DNA of 64,000 bases from Azospirillum thermophilum (GTDB lineage Bacteria > Pseudomonadota > Alphaproteobacteria > Azospirillales > Azospirillaceae): the NCBI RefSeq assembly GCF_003130795.1, contig NZ_CP029353.1, forward strand, positions 1,193,501 to 1,257,500. Direction: 5' to 3'. The notes beneath the pieces were generated by a model. The model did not search any database and was not told the origin of the DNA. It saw nothing but the letters and a program-made list of their open reading frames with translations. Shown here piece after piece: positions 39,647 to 49,324 of this stretch (its first letter is position 1; the number at the start of each line of letters is the position of its first letter). The translations under genes and the position numbers were made by a program.

Positions 39647-41215
39647 ACCGCTTCGCCGCCCTGATCGACGCGCTGGTCTTCATGCCCTCGCGCAACGGCA
39701 AGATCCGGCTGCTCGCCGATCATTTCGCCACCACGCCGGATCCGGAGCGCGGCTGGGCGCTCGCCGCCCTGACCGAGACGCTGGTGTTCCGCGAGGCGAA
39801 GCCGGCGGCCATCCGGCAACTCGCCGCCGCCCGCGTCGATCCGGAGCTGTTCGCCCTGTCCTACGACTATGTCGGCGATCTGGCGGAGACGGTGGCGCTG
39901 ATCTGGCCGGAGCGGCCGGAGCGGGCCAACAGCCTGCCGCCCACCCTGGACGAGGTGGTCGAAGGGCTGCGCGGCGCGAAGCGCGGGCAGGTGATGGAGC
40001 TGGTGGAGGGCTGGCTGGACGGCATGGACGCCTCCAGCCGCTTCGCCCTGCTGAAGCTGATCACCGGCGGGCTGCGCGTCGGCGTCTCCGCCCGCCTCGC
40101 CAAGACCGCTCTGGCCGAGTGGGGCAAGGTCGACGTCGGCGACGTCGAGGAGGTATGGCACGGCCTGACGCCGCCCTATGCCGAGCTGTTCGCCTGGCTG
40201 GAGGGTTCGGCCGAGCGGCCCAGCGCCGGCTATGGCGTCGGCTTCCGGCCCCTGATGCTGTCCCACCCCCTGGAAGAGGAGGACATGGCCGGCCTCGATC
40301 CCGCCCTCTACCGGGCGGAATGGAAATGGGACGGCATCCGCGTCCAGCTCGCCGCGGCGGGGTTGGAGCGGCGCCTCTACAGCCGCACCGGCGACGACAT
40401 CTCCGGCGCCTTCCCGACCTGGTCGACCACATGGGCTTCGACGCCGTGCTGGACGGCGAGCTGCTGGTCGCCCGCGACGGGGTGGTGGCGCCCTTCAACG
40501 ACCTGCAGCAGCGGCTGAACCGCAAGACGGTCACCGCGGCGATGCTGCGCGACTACCCCGGCTGGGTCCGGCTCTACGACATCCTGTTCGAGGGGAGGAG
40601 GATCTGCGCGGCCTTCCCTTCACCGAGCGGCGCGCCCGGCTGGAGCGCTGGTGCGAGGCGGTCAGGCCGCGCCGCATGGACCTGTCGCCCATGGTGCCCT
40701 TTTCCGGCTGGGACGAGCTGAAGGCGCTGCGCGAGGGGGCGCGGGAGAACGGCATCGAGGGGCTGATGCTGAAGCGGGCCGACAGCCCCTATACCGCCGG
40801 CCGACCCAAGGGTCCCTGGTTCAAGTGGAAGCGCGGCGCCCTGACGCTCGACACCGTGCTGATGTACGCCCAGCGCGGCCACGGCAAGCGGTCGAGCTAC
40901 TACTCCGACTTCACCTTCGGCGTCTGGCGCGGGGAGGAGCTGGTGCCGGTGGGCAAGGCCTATTTCGGCTTCACCGACGCCGAGCTGGTCGAGCTCGACC
41001 GCTGGGTGCGCAACCACACCACCCGCCGCTACGGCCCGGTGCGCGAGGTGGAGCCGGGACTGGTCCTGGAGGTCGCCTTCGACAGCGTCCACCCCTCCAG
41101 CCGCCACAAGAGCGGGCTGGCGATGCGCTTCCCCCGCGTCCACCGCATCCGCTGGGACAAGCCCGCCGCCGAGGCCGACCGGCACGAGACCCTGGCCCGC
41201 ATGGTCGCGGGGTGA
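39643..41215 (+). CDS. ATP-dependent DNA ligase (frame broken twice)
   Basis: Adding one C at 40413-40415 and one G at 40592-40595 restores a 524-residue ligase. The N-terminal DNA-binding domain covers about residues 1-210. The nucleotidyltransferase motif I is EWKWDGIRVQL with the adenylated lysine; other motifs are LYSRTGDDISGAFPDL, LDGELLVARDG, EGLMLKRADSPY and WFKWKRGALTLD. The C-terminal OB domain follows. It starts GTG at 39643 coupled to the exonuclease gene. Both lesions are in homopolymers, so the real gene is probably intact. Confidence 0.88.
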
Positions 41216-41256
41216 TGCGCCCTTCCCCCGGCGCAAAACCTGCTAAATTCCGCGCC

Positions 41257-41844
41257 ATGTTCACCGGAATCATCACTGACGTCGGGCGTGTCCGGGCCGT
41301 GGAGCGGCAGGGCGATACCCGGTTCACCATCGAGACGGCCTTCGACACCGCGACGGTGCCGATCGGCGCCTCGATCGCCAACAACGGCGTCTGCCTGACC
41401 GTGGTCGAGACGGGGCCGGGCTGGTTCGCCGTGCAGGCCTCGGGCGAGACCCTGTCGAAGACCACGCTCGGCTCCTGGGCCGAGGGGACGCGGGTGAACC
41501 TGGAACGCGCGCTGAAGCTGGGCGACGAGCTGGGCGGCCACATCGTCTCCGGCCATGTCGACGGGGTCGGCACGCTGCTGTCGATCCGCCCGGACGGCGA
41601 GTCGATCCGCCTGACCTTCGAGGCTCCGGCCGATCTGGCGAAGTTCATCGCGCCCAAGGGCTCGGTGGCGGTGGACGGCGTGTCGCTGACCGTCAACGAG
41701 GTCGACGGCGCGCGCTTCGGCGTCAACATCATCCCCCACACCCAGCAGGCGACCACCTTCGGCGGCCTGCGCGAAGGGGACAGGGTGAACCTGGAGATCG
41801 ACATGCTCGCGCGGTACGTGGCGCGGTTGGCGGGGCGGGAATGA
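41257..41844 (+). CDS. ribE: Riboflavin synthase subunit alpha
   Basis: A 195-residue riboflavin synthase with two lumazine-binding repeats. The first begins MFTGIITDVGRV and contains ASIANNGVCLTVVE and LERALKLGDELGGHIVSGHVDG; the second contains FIAPKGSVAVDGVSLTVNEV and NIIPHTQQATTF. It dismutates two lumazine molecules into riboflavin. The stop overlaps the start of the ribB-type gene (ATGA). Confidence 0.96.
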   Translation: MFTGIITDVGRVRAVERQGDTRFTIETAFDTATVPIGASIANNGVCLTVVETGPGWFAVQASGETLSKTTLGSWAEGTRVNLERALKLGDELGGHIVSGHVDGVGTLLSIRPDGESIRLTFEAPADLAKFIAPKGSVAVDGVSLTVNEVDGARFGVNIIPHTQQATTFGGLREGDRVNLEIDMLARYVARLAGRE

Positions 41845-42968
41845 CCTCCGAATTCCATCAGTATCTCTCGCCGACCGAAGAGATCCTGGAAGAGGCCCGG
41901 CAGGGCCGCATGTTCATCCTGATCGACGACGAGGATCGGGAGAACGAGGGCGATCTGGTCATCCCGGCGGGCTGCGCCACGCCGGAGGCGATCAACTTCA
42001 TGGCGAAGTTCGGCCGCGGCCTGATCTGCCTCGCCATGGACAACGACAACATCCAGCGGCTGCACCTGCCGCTGATGGCCCAGCAGAACGGCTCGCGCCA
42101 CCAGACCGCCTTCACCGTCTCCATCGAGGCGCGCGAGGGCGTCACCACCGGCATCTCCGCCGCCGACCGGGCGCGCACCATCCAGGTGGCGATCGATCCG
42201 AAGGCGGGGCCGCAGGACATCGCGACGCCCGGCCACATCTTCCCGCTGCTGGCGCGCGACGGCGGCGTGCTGGTCCGCGCCGGCCATACCGAGGCGTCGG
42301 TGGACATCGCCCGGCTGTCCGGCCACGGCCCGGCCGGCGTGATCTGCGAGATCATGAACGACGACGGCACCATGGCCCGCCTGCCGGACCTGGTGAAGTT
42401 CGCCCAGTTCCACGGCCTGAAGGTCGGCACCATCGCCGACCTGATCGCCTACCGCCGCCGCACCGAGACGATCATCGAGCAGAAGCTGGCCAGCACCTTC
42501 GACAGCCGGTTCGGCGGACGCTTCCAGATGTATGTGTACGTCAACAAGGTGGCGTATGCCGAGCACATCGCGCTGGTGCGCGGCGACATCTCGGGCGACG
42601 AGCCGGTGCTGGTGCGCATGCACGCGCTGTCCGTCCTCGACGATGCGCTGGGCGACCGCAGTGCCGGCCGCGAGACCGAGCTGCAGGCCTCCATGGAGAT
42701 GATCGCCCGCGAGGGGCGCGGCGTCGTCGTGGTCCTGCGCGACCTCGCCCCGACCGGCCTGACCGGTACGCTGAAGGCGCGGCTGGAAGGGCAGGGCGCC
42801 AGCGCGCCGGAGCTGCGCGACTATGGCGTCGGCGCGCAGATCCTGCTCGACCTCGGCGTGCGCAGGATGGTGCTGCTGTCCAACCGCAAGCGGCCGATCA
42901 TCGGGCTGGAGGGCTATGGCCTGACCGTCGTCGACCACCGCCCGATCACTACCGTCGCCGGCGAATAG
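41841..42968 (+). CDS. ribB: 3,4-dihydroxy-2-butanone-4-phosphate synthase with degenerate GTP cyclohydrolase II domain (RibBX-like)
   Basis: A 375-residue protein. The N-terminal 200 residues are an intact DHBP synthase: DDEDRENEGDLVIPA, RHQTAFTVSIEAREGVTTGIS and RAGHTEASVDIARLSG. The C-terminal part aligns with GTP cyclohydrolase II (RMHALSVLDDALGD), but the zinc-binding Cys-X10-Cys-X-Cys pattern and the RCDCG-type segment are absent. It is therefore probably monofunctional, as in the RibBX type of proteobacteria. A separate RibA is needed elsewhere. Confidence 0.92.
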   Translation: MTSEFHQYLSPTEEILEEARQGRMFILIDDEDRENEGDLVIPAGCATPEAINFMAKFGRGLICLAMDNDNIQRLHLPLMAQQNGSRHQTAFTVSIEAREGVTTGISAADRARTIQVAIDPKAGPQDIATPGHIFPLLARDGGVLVRAGHTEASVDIARLSGHGPAGVICEIMNDDGTMARLPDLVKFAQFHGLKVGTIADLIAYRRRTETIIEQKLASTFDSRFGGRFQMYVYVNKVAYAEHIALVRGDISGDEPVLVRMHALSVLDDALGDRSAGRETELQASMEMIAREGRGVVVVLRDLAPTGLTGTLKARLEGQGASAPELRDYGVGAQILLDLGVRRMVLLSNRKRPIIGLEGYGLTVVDHRPITTVAGE

Positions 42969-42975
42969 GGAGCGG

Positions 42976-43440
42976 ATGAGCGACACCCCCCACATCATGG
43001 TGGTGGAGGCCCGCTTCCACGAGGACATCGTGGAGGAGCTGGCGCGCGGCGCCGTGGCCGAGCTGGAGCGCAACGGCGCGACCTGCCTGCGCGTTCCGGT
43101 GCCCGGCTGCCTGGAGATCCCCGCCGCCATCGCCTTCGCGGTGCGCTCGATGGACTTCTTCACGGCGCGCAAGCGCTTCGACGGCTATGTCGCGCTCGGC
43201 TGCGTCATCCGGGGGGAGACGACGCAGTACGACATGGTGTGCACCGAGAGCGCGCGCGGCCTGCAGACCCTGGCGATGCGCTATGCGCTGGCGATCGGCA
43301 ACGGCATCCTGACGGTGGAAAACCGCGAACAGGCCTGGGGGCGGGCGGCGACCGGCGGCAGGAACAAGGGTGGCTTCGCGGCGCGGGCCTGCCTTGACAT
43401 GATTGAATTGAAGCGCCAATTCCGCCTTTATCCGCGGTGA
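42976..43440 (+). CDS. ribH: 6,7-dimethyl-8-ribityllumazine synthase
   Basis: A 154-residue lumazine synthase. VPGCLEIPAAIAFAVRSMDF and GCVIRGETTQYDMVCTESARG are the substrate-binding regions; GGRNKGGFAARACLDMIELKRQF ends the fold. At the position of the active-site histidine of the Bacillus enzyme (THYD), glutamine is read (TTQYD). Length and rest are normal. GGGAGCGG precedes the ATG; the gene follows ribB by seven bases. Confidence 0.92.
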   Translation: MSDTPHIMVVEARFHEDIVEELARGAVAELERNGATCLRVPVPGCLEIPAAIAFAVRSMDFFTARKRFDGYVALGCVIRGETTQYDMVCTESARGLQTLAMRYALAIGNGILTVENREQAWGRAATGGRNKGGFAARACLDMIELKRQFRLYPR

Positions 43441-43485
43441 CGGGTTCTCCGACTTTCCTTTCTCCTTCCTGACAGCAAGAAGACC

Positions 43486-44040
43486 ATGAGCAACGACGAC
43501 GCGGCCGGCCGCGCAAAAACCAAGCGTGGGTCCCGCAACCGGACGGGCGGCGGCTCGGCCAAGGCGCGGCGCAAGGCCGCCAGGCTGGCCGCCGTGCAGG
43601 CGCTTTACCAGATCGACCTGTCCGGCGCCGCCGTCGAGACCGTGGTGGGCGAGTTCATCAAGCACCGGCTGGGGGAGGAGATCGACGGCGCCAAGTTCGT
43701 CGCCGGCGATCCGCAGCTCTTCTCCGACATCGTGCGCGGCGCCTCGCACCGCCGGTCCGAGGTGGACGGCATCCTCGCCTCCGCGCTCGACCCGCGCTTC
43801 CCGCTCGACCGGCTGGAGCTGCTGCTGCGCGCCATCCTGCGCGCCGGGGCCTACGAGATGTTCGCCCACATGGACGTCCATCCGCGCATCCTGATCAGCG
43901 AGTATGTCGACGTCGCCCGCGCCTTCTATTCGCAGCGCGAACCGGCGATGGTCAACGGCGTGCTTGACCATGTCGCCCGCGCGCTGCGCGCCGAGGATCT
44001 GGCCAAGCCGGACCCCAGCCGTGCCGGCGCGGAGGAATGA
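43486..44040 (+). CDS. nusB: Transcription antitermination protein NusB
   Basis: A 184-residue NusB with a basic N-terminal extension (about residues 1-28). The all-helical core begins ARRKAARLAAVQALYQIDLS and ends LISEYVDVARAFYSQREPAMVNGVLDHVA, of which ISEYVDVARAF and FVNGVLD-like segments are the family signature. It binds boxA RNA with NusE and aids rRNA transcription. It follows ribH, a conserved neighbour. Confidence 0.93.
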   Translation: MSNDDAAGRAKTKRGSRNRTGGGSAKARRKAARLAAVQALYQIDLSGAAVETVVGEFIKHRLGEEIDGAKFVAGDPQLFSDIVRGASHRRSEVDGILASALDPRFPLDRLELLLRAILRAGAYEMFAHMDVHPRILISEYVDVARAFYSQREPAMVNGVLDHVARALRAEDLAKPDPSRAGAEE

Positions 44041-45040
44041 TCCCGCCGCGGCCGGTCCGCCGCTCGGCGAGTTCGGCCGCATAGAGCGCTTCTTCAAGCC
44101 GCTGGCCGCCGGATTTCCCGGCGCCCGCGGCCTTGCCGACGACGCCGCCGTCTTCGGCGTCCCGGCCGGCAAGGAACTGGTGGTCACCACCGACGCGATG
44201 GTGGCCGGCGTCCATTTCCTGCCCGACGACCATCCCGCGGACATCGCGGCCAAGCTTCTGCGCACCAACCTCTCCGACCTCGCCGCCATGGCGGCCGAGC
44301 CGCTGGCCTACACGCTGGTGACCGCCCTGCCGCGCGGGCTGGGGGAGGAGTGGCTCGCCGCCTTCGCCGCCGGCCTCGCCGCCGACCAGGAGCGGTTCGG
44401 CATCGCGCTGGCCGGCGGCGACTCGGTCGGCACCAGCGGGCCGATCACCCTGTCGGTCACCGCCTTCGGGCTGGTTCCCGCCGGCCGGGCCGTCCCGCGC
44501 TGGGGCGGACGGGCGGGCGATTGCCTCTTCGTCACCGGCACCATCGGCGACGCCACCCTCGGGCTCGACATCGCGCTCGGCCGGCGGGTGGTGGAGGATG
44601 TGGCGGTGCGCGAGTCCCTGCTGGCCCGGCTGCGGCGTCCCGACCCGCGCACCACGCTCGGCCCCCGGCTGGCCGGGCTGGCGACAGCGATGCTCGACGT
44701 GTCGGACGGGCTGGTCGCCGACCTCGGCCATCTCTGTGCCGAGTCGGGCCTCTCTGCGGTCGTCGAGGCCGCGAAGGTGCCGCTGTCGCCCGCCGCGCGG
44801 GCCCTCGCCGGCGGCGACTCCGCGGTCCTCGCCCGGCTCCTCACCGGCGGCGACGACTACGAGCTGCTGTTTTCCGCCCCGGCCGGGGCGCGCCCGGCCC
44901 TGCAGGACCTCGCCCTTCGGACAGGAGTTCCGGTCACCGGAATCGGCCGGCTGGAGGCGGGCGAGGCGGGTGCCGTCACCGTCCTCGATGCGGGTGGCGC
45001 GCCTCTCGCCCTGCCGCGGCGGGGGTGGGAGCATTTCTAG
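44021..45040 (+). CDS. thiL: Thiamine-monophosphate kinase
   Basis: A 339-residue PurM-like kinase making thiamine diphosphate. DDAAVFGVPAGKELVVTTDAMVAGVHF is represented by its parts DDAAVF and TTDAMVAGVHF (metal sites); ALAGGDSVGTSGPITLSVTAFG and AMLDVSDGLVADLGHLC follow, then TGGDDYELLFSAP near the end. The start is probably GTG 44021, overlapping nusB by 20 bases; no good ribosome-binding site is visible, which fits translational coupling. Confidence 0.93.
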   Translation: MPARRNDPAAAGPPLGEFGRIERFFKPLAAGFPGARGLADDAAVFGVPAGKELVVTTDAMVAGVHFLPDDHPADIAAKLLRTNLSDLAAMAAEPLAYTLVTALPRGLGEEWLAAFAAGLAADQERFGIALAGGDSVGTSGPITLSVTAFGLVPAGRAVPRWGGRAGDCLFVTGTIGDATLGLDIALGRRVVEDVAVRESLLARLRRPDPRTTLGPRLAGLATAMLDVSDGLVADLGHLCAESGLSAVVEAAKVPLSPAARALAGGDSAVLARLLTGGDDYELLFSAPAGARPALQDLALRTGVPVTGIGRLEAGEAGAVTVLDAGGAPLALPRRGWEHF

Positions 45041-45140
45041 GCCGCCCGGCCGAATTCTCCGCTTGCGCCCGACCGCTTAACCCAATCGAAATCAGGCCCG
45101 GCGCAGGGTCGTGCCGCTGGTCGTCCGTGGGGGTGCGCGC

Positions 45141-45596
45141 GTGGTCAAGGCCTTGATCGTCCTGGTGTTGGGCCTGGTGCTGCTGGTCGGCGCCGGGGCC
45201 GGCGGCTGGTACCTCTACAACACCTACATGGTTCCGCACGAAGGCGAGCCGAAGAAGGAAGAGCCGCCGCCCAAGCCGCCGACCGCCTTCGTCCGCCTGC
45301 CGCCGCTGGTCGTCCCGGTGATCGGGACGAAGCGGGCCGAACAGTTCGTGACCGTCGTCGTCGCGCTGGAGGTGCTGTTGGACAAGCAGCCGATGGTCCA
45401 GCAGCACCAGCCCATCCTGACCGACCGGTTCCTGACTGTCCTGTACGGAGCAATCGACGAGAAGACGGTCATGAATGGCGCCTTGGTCAACATTCCTGCC
45501 GTAAAAGAAAAACTGTCCGAGGCGGCTGCCAAGGTGGTCGGTGCCGGAGTGGTGCAGAATGTGCTGGTCCAGGCCGTGACGCAGCGCAACCTGTAA
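45141..45596 (+). CDS. FliL-like membrane protein
   Basis: 151 residues from GTG 45141 behind GGGGG. One N-terminal membrane helix (VKALIVLVLGLVLLVGAGAG) is followed by a Pro/Lys/Glu-rich linker and a domain with FVRLPPLVVPVIG, EQFVTVVVALEV and DRFLTVLYGAIDE. This layout resembles FliL, the stator-associated flagellar protein, but the gene is not in a flagellar cluster. Function is inferred from layout only. Confidence 0.65.
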   Translation: MVKALIVLVLGLVLLVGAGAGGWYLYNTYMVPHEGEPKKEEPPPKPPTAFVRLPPLVVPVIGTKRAEQFVTVVVALEVLLDKQPMVQQHQPILTDRFLTVLYGAIDEKTVMNGALVNIPAVKEKLSEAAAKVVGAGVVQNVLVQAVTQRNL

Positions 45597-45859
45597 TCCA
45601 TTTGGCCGATACCCTTGACGAAAGTCGCATGTCTCCGGCGATTTCGCCGCGCATGGCATGCACCGGCGGTGGTTGCATTGCGATCGCCGGTTCGGCATGC
45701 TTTCGCAAAGAACTGATGAGCCCGCCCTCTTCGGCCCAGCCTCTCCGGTCTCTCGCCTTCGATTCGTCGGCACTCTTCCATCTTTGGGGAAACCTTCAGG
45801 GATAGCGTCCTCAGGGACAGGGCTTTTCTCGGGCGGCACCATGTAATTTGGGGGATGCG

Positions 45860-47962
45860 ATGGCAGGAGCGTTCATCGTCATCATCGTCTGCGGACTTCT
45901 GGCACTGGCCTACGGGGCCTATGCCGGCAAGCAGGTCATGGCCGCGTCACCCGGTTCCGACCGGATGCAGGCGATCGCCGCGGCGGTGCAGGAAGGGGCC
46001 CAGGCCTATCTGAACCGGCAATACACCACCATCGCCATCGCGGGCGTGGTGCTTCTCCTCATTCTCGGCGCCACGCTGGGCCTGCCGGTGGCGATCGGCT
46101 TCCTGATCGGCGCGCTGCTGTCGGGGACCGCGGGCTTCATCGGCATGAACGTGTCGGTGCGCGCCAACGTCCGTACGGCGGAGGCCGCGACCCGCGGTCT
46201 GGCGCCGGCGCTCGACATCGCCTTCAAGGCGGGGGCCATCACCGGCATGCTGGTGGTGGGGCTGGGACTGCTGGGGGTCGGCGTCTATTTCGCCATCCTC
46301 TCCATGATCTATCGGGTGAGCGATCCCGAGCAGCTCCGCGTCGTGCTGGAGGCGCTGGTGGCGCTCAGCTTCGGCGCCTCGCTGATCTCGATCTTCGCCC
46401 GGCTCGGCGGCGGCATCTTCACGAAGGGCGCCGACGTCGGCGCGGACCTCGTGGGCAAGGTAGAAACCGGGATTCCGGAGGACGACCCCCGGAATCCCGC
46501 GGTCATCGCCGACAATGTCGGTGACAATGTCGGCGACTGCGCCGGTATGGCCGCCGACCTCTTCGAGACCTACGCCGTCACGATCGTCGCCACCATGCTG
46601 TTGGCGGCGATTTTCTTTGTCGGCGACTCGATCCGCCTGATGCTGGTCTATCCGCTGGTCATCGGCGCGGTGTGCATCCTCGCCTCCGTCGCCGGCACCT
46701 TCGCGGTGAAGCTGGGGGCGGACAACAACATCATGCGCGCCCTCTACAAGGGGCTGCTCGCCGCGGCGGGCATCTCGATGGTGCTGATCCTGATCGTCAC
46801 CGCGGTGATGTTCGGCTTCTCGCGGCCGATCGCCATGTCGGGCGGCGGCGCGATCACCGGCCTCAACCTCTTCGTCTCCTCGCTGGTCGGGCTGGGCGTG
46901 ACCGGCCTGCTGGTGTGGATCACCGAGTTCTACACCTCCACCGCCTTCCGCCCGGTGCGCAGCGTCGCCAAGGCGTCGGAGACCGGCCACGGCACCAACG
47001 TCATCCAGGGCCTCGCCGTCTCCATGGAGTCGACGGCCCTGCCGGTGGTGGTGATCTGCGCCGGCATCCTGATCGCCTACGGCCAGGCCGGCATCTTCGG
47101 CATCGGCATCGCCGCGACGACCATGCTGGCGCTGGCGGGCATGGTGGTGGCGCTCGACGCCTACGGCCCGGTGACCGACAACGCGGGCGGCATCGCCGAG
47201 ATGGCGGAACTGCCGAAGGAGATCCGCGTCACCACCGATGCGCTGGACGCCGTCGGCAACACGACCAAGGCGGTGACCAAGGGCTATGCCATCGGCTCCG
47301 CCGGCCTGGCCGCCCTGGTGCTGTTCGCCGCCTATGTGCAGGACCTGCGCCACTATTTCCCGAACGTCCCGGTCGAGTTCCGGCTGGACGATCCCTATGT
47401 GGTGGTCGGCCTGCTGATCGGCGGCCTGCTGCCCTACCTGTTCGGCGCCATGGGCATGACCGCGGTCGGCCGCGCCGCCGGCTCGGTGGTGGTCGAGGTG
47501 CGCCGCCAGTTCCGCGAGATCCCCGGCATCATGGCCGGCACGGCGAAGCCGGACTACGGCCGCGCCGTCGACATGCTGACCAAGGCGGCGATCAAGGAGA
47601 TGGTGATCCCCTCGCTGCTGCCGGTGCTGGCCCCGGTCGTGCTGTACGTCGTGATCTCGGCCATCGCCGGTCAGGCGGCGGCCTTCGCCTCGCTGGGCGC
47701 CATGCTGCTCGGCACCATCGTCACGGGCATCTTCGTCGCCATCTCGATGACCTCGGGTGGCGGCGCCTGGGACAATGCCAAGAAGTACATCGAGGAGGGC
47801 AACCACGGCGGCAAGGGATCCGACGCCCACAAGGCGGCGGTGACCGGCGACACCGTCGGCGATCCCTACAAGGACACCGCCGGCCCGGCGGTCAACCCGA
47901 TGATCAAGATCACCAACATCGTCGCCATCCTGCTGCTGGCGATCCTGGCCCAGTTCCACTGA
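45860..47962 (+). CDS. hppA: Proton-translocating membrane pyrophosphatase (K+-independent type)
   Basis: A 700-residue pump with about 16 membrane helices. The pyrophosphate site is [20 protein letters not shown] followed by [43 protein letters not shown] carries Lys where K+-dependent enzymes have Ala, which marks the K+-independent group. [14 protein letters not shown] and [17 protein letters not shown] near the C-terminus complete the site. It stores pyrophosphate energy as a proton gradient. The start is ATG 45860; TTG 45848 is an alternative. A terminator follows. Confidence 0.97.
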   Translation: MAGAFIVIIVCGLLALAYGAYAGKQVMAASPGSDRMQAIAAAVQEGAQAYLNRQYTTIAIAGVVLLLILGATLGLPVAIGFLIGALLSGTAGFIGMNVSVRANVRTAEAATRGLAPALDIAFKAGAITGMLVVGLGLLGVGVYFAILSMIYRVSDPEQLRVVLEALVALSFGASLISIFARLGGGIFTKGADVGADLVGKVETGIPEDDPRNPAVIADNVGDNVGDCAGMAADLFETYAVTIVATMLLAAIFFVGDSIRLMLVYPLVIGAVCILASVAGTFAVKLGADNNIMRALYKGLLAAAGISMVLILIVTAVMFGFSRPIAMSGGGAITGLNLFVSSLVGLGVTGLLVWITEFYTSTAFRPVRSVAKASETGHGTNVIQGLAVSMESTALPVVVICAGILIAYGQAGIFGIGIAATTMLALAGMVVALDAYGPVTDNAGGIAEMAELPKEIRVTTDALDAVGNTTKAVTKGYAIGSAGLAALVLFAAYVQDLRHYFPNVPVEFRLDDPYVVVGLLIGGLLPYLFGAMGMTAVGRAAGSVVVEVRRQFREIPGIMAGTAKPDYGRAVDMLTKAAIKEMVIPSLLPVLAPVVLYVVISAIAGQAAAFASLGAMLLGTIVTGIFVAISMTSGGGAWDNAKKYIEEGNHGGKGSDAHKAAVTGDTVGDPYKDTAGPAVNPMIKITNIVAILLLAILAQFH

Positions 47963-48002
47963 CGGCCCGGGCATCTGGCGGACCCGGACATCCCGGCAAC
48001 GA

Positions 48003-48031
48003 AAAAGCCCCGCTTCGGCGGGGCTTTCTTC
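48003..48031 (+). terminator. Intrinsic terminator after hppA
   Basis: AAAAGCCCCGC and GCGGGGCTTT pair around TTCG, followed by CTTCG. A short, stable tetraloop terminator. Confidence 0.9.
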
Positions 48032-48097
48032 GTCCGGCTTCCTGTTCCGGCGTCCGGCGTCCGGGGGCCGGCGAACCGGCGTCCGTCGCGCCGGCGG

Positions 48098-48595
48098 TCA
48101 GCTCCCCGGGCCCTTGCCCTTGCTGTCCTTGGCCGAGAAGCGGCCGACGTTGCCCATCATCTGTTCCAGGAAGGTCATCTCGCGGCCGGCGGTCGGCGTC
48201 GTCCGCTCGACCATCTCGACCTGCTGGGCGTTGGTCTCGTCCAGCTTCTTGACCTCGCGCAGCGTGCCGGCGTCGTCGAACTTGACGATGACCACCCGCC
48301 GCTCGATCACGTCCGGCTCGAAGAAGGCGATCTTCTCGGTCTTCTGGCCGATGTAGTACCAGGTGTTCTGGTCGAAGGTGCCGACCGAGGTCGGCGAGCC
48401 CAGCACGGCCACCACATCGTCGCGGCGGCTCTGGCCCGGCTGCAGTTCCGCCACCCGCTCGGGGTCGGTCAGGTTGCCGCGGGTGGCGACGATGGGAGAG
48501 CAGCCGGTGACGGCGAGTCCCAGAAGGACGGCGCCCAGCACCGGGCGGCTGCTTCGAAGAAGGCGGTCCTGCTTGGAAATGTTCGATCTCGTCAT
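48098..48595 (-). CDS. bamE: Outer membrane assembly lipoprotein BamE (SmpA/OmlA)
   Basis: 165 residues. The lipobox is LGLAVTGC, so the mature protein starts at a lipidated Cys near residue 31. The BamE fold follows: LTDPERVAELQPGQSRRDDV, LGSPTSVGTFDQNTWYYIG and RRVVIVKFDDAGTLREV. It is part of the beta-barrel assembly machine. Gene order with cbp3 (divergent) and rpmF-plsX-fabH downstream is typical of alphaproteobacteria. Confidence 0.92.
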   Translation of the reverse strand: MTRSNISKQDRLLRSSRPVLGAVLLGLAVTGCSPIVATRGNLTDPERVAELQPGQSRRDDVVAVLGSPTSVGTFDQNTWYYIGQKTEKIAFFEPDVIERRVVIVKFDDAGTLREVKKLDETNAQQVEMVERTTPTAGREMTFLEQMMGNVGRFSAKDSKGKGPGS

Positions 48596-48769
48596 GGTGC
48601 TCAGGCTATGATGGCGCCGCAACCGGGACCGGACCGTCCCCGGTGGGGCGACTCGTCCGGTGCGACTCGGGATCCGGCCAGTCTCAGGACTGCCGGGACA
48701 ATCGCACCCGGCGCTTCATCCTGTCAATGAAACTATCTGGTTCAGCCAGCCGCGATCGAGAGAGGAACC

Positions 48770-49324
48770 GTGCCGATTTCCCTGTTCGGGCGCCTGTTGG
48801 GGACTCGCCGCGGAAGGCGCGCGGCGGCCGAATTCTTCGCCACCATCGCCGGGCAGGCGAGAAACCCCGTTTTCTACCAGCAGCTTGGTGTTCCCGACAG
48901 TCTGGACGGCCGCTTCGACATGGTGGCGCTGCACGTCTTCCTGGTGATGCGCCGGCTGAAGGGGCAGGGGGCGGAGGCCGCGCGCTGGTCGCAGGCGCTC
49001 TACGAGGTCATGGTCGCCGATTTCGAGGCCGGCGTGATGGAGCTGGGGGTGGGCGACAGCGGCATCTCCCGCAAGGTCAAGACCATGGCCCGCGGCATGG
49101 CCGGCCGCATCCAGGCCTATGACGCGGCGCTGCAGGAGGCGGGCGACGCGACGCTGGAGGTGGCGCTGGACAACAACGTCTACGGCACCGTGCTGGAGAC
49201 CGATCCGCAGGCGCTGGCGACTCTGGTCCGCTATGTCCGGGCCGCCGACCGGCTGCTCGCCGGCCAGCCGCTGGAGGACCTGCTGGGCGGCCGCGTCCGC
49301 TGGCCCGATCCGCTGGCCGCGTGA
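48770..49324 (+). CDS. Ubiquinol-cytochrome c chaperone family protein (CBP3-like)
   Basis: A 184-residue helical protein. FYQQLGVPDSLDGRFDMVAL and HVFLVMRRLKGQG are the family signature, then ALYEVMVADFEAGVMELGVGD. In mitochondria the relative helps assemble the bc1 complex; the bacterial role is inferred. It begins with GTG 48770 behind GAGAGGAA and is divergent from bamE. Confidence 0.88.
   Translation: MPISLFGRLLGTRRGRRAAAEFFATIAGQARNPVFYQQLGVPDSLDGRFDMVALHVFLVMRRLKGQGAEAARWSQALYEVMVADFEAGVMELGVGDSGISRKVKTMARGMAGRIQAYDAALQEAGDATLEVALDNNVYGTVLETDPQALATLVRYVRAADRLLAGQPLEDLLGGRVRWPDPLAA

Noticed and set aside
45947..47974. Long minus-strand frame opposite hppA
   Set aside because: Asp/His/Arg-rich antisense product of a membrane protein gene; no protein-like pattern.
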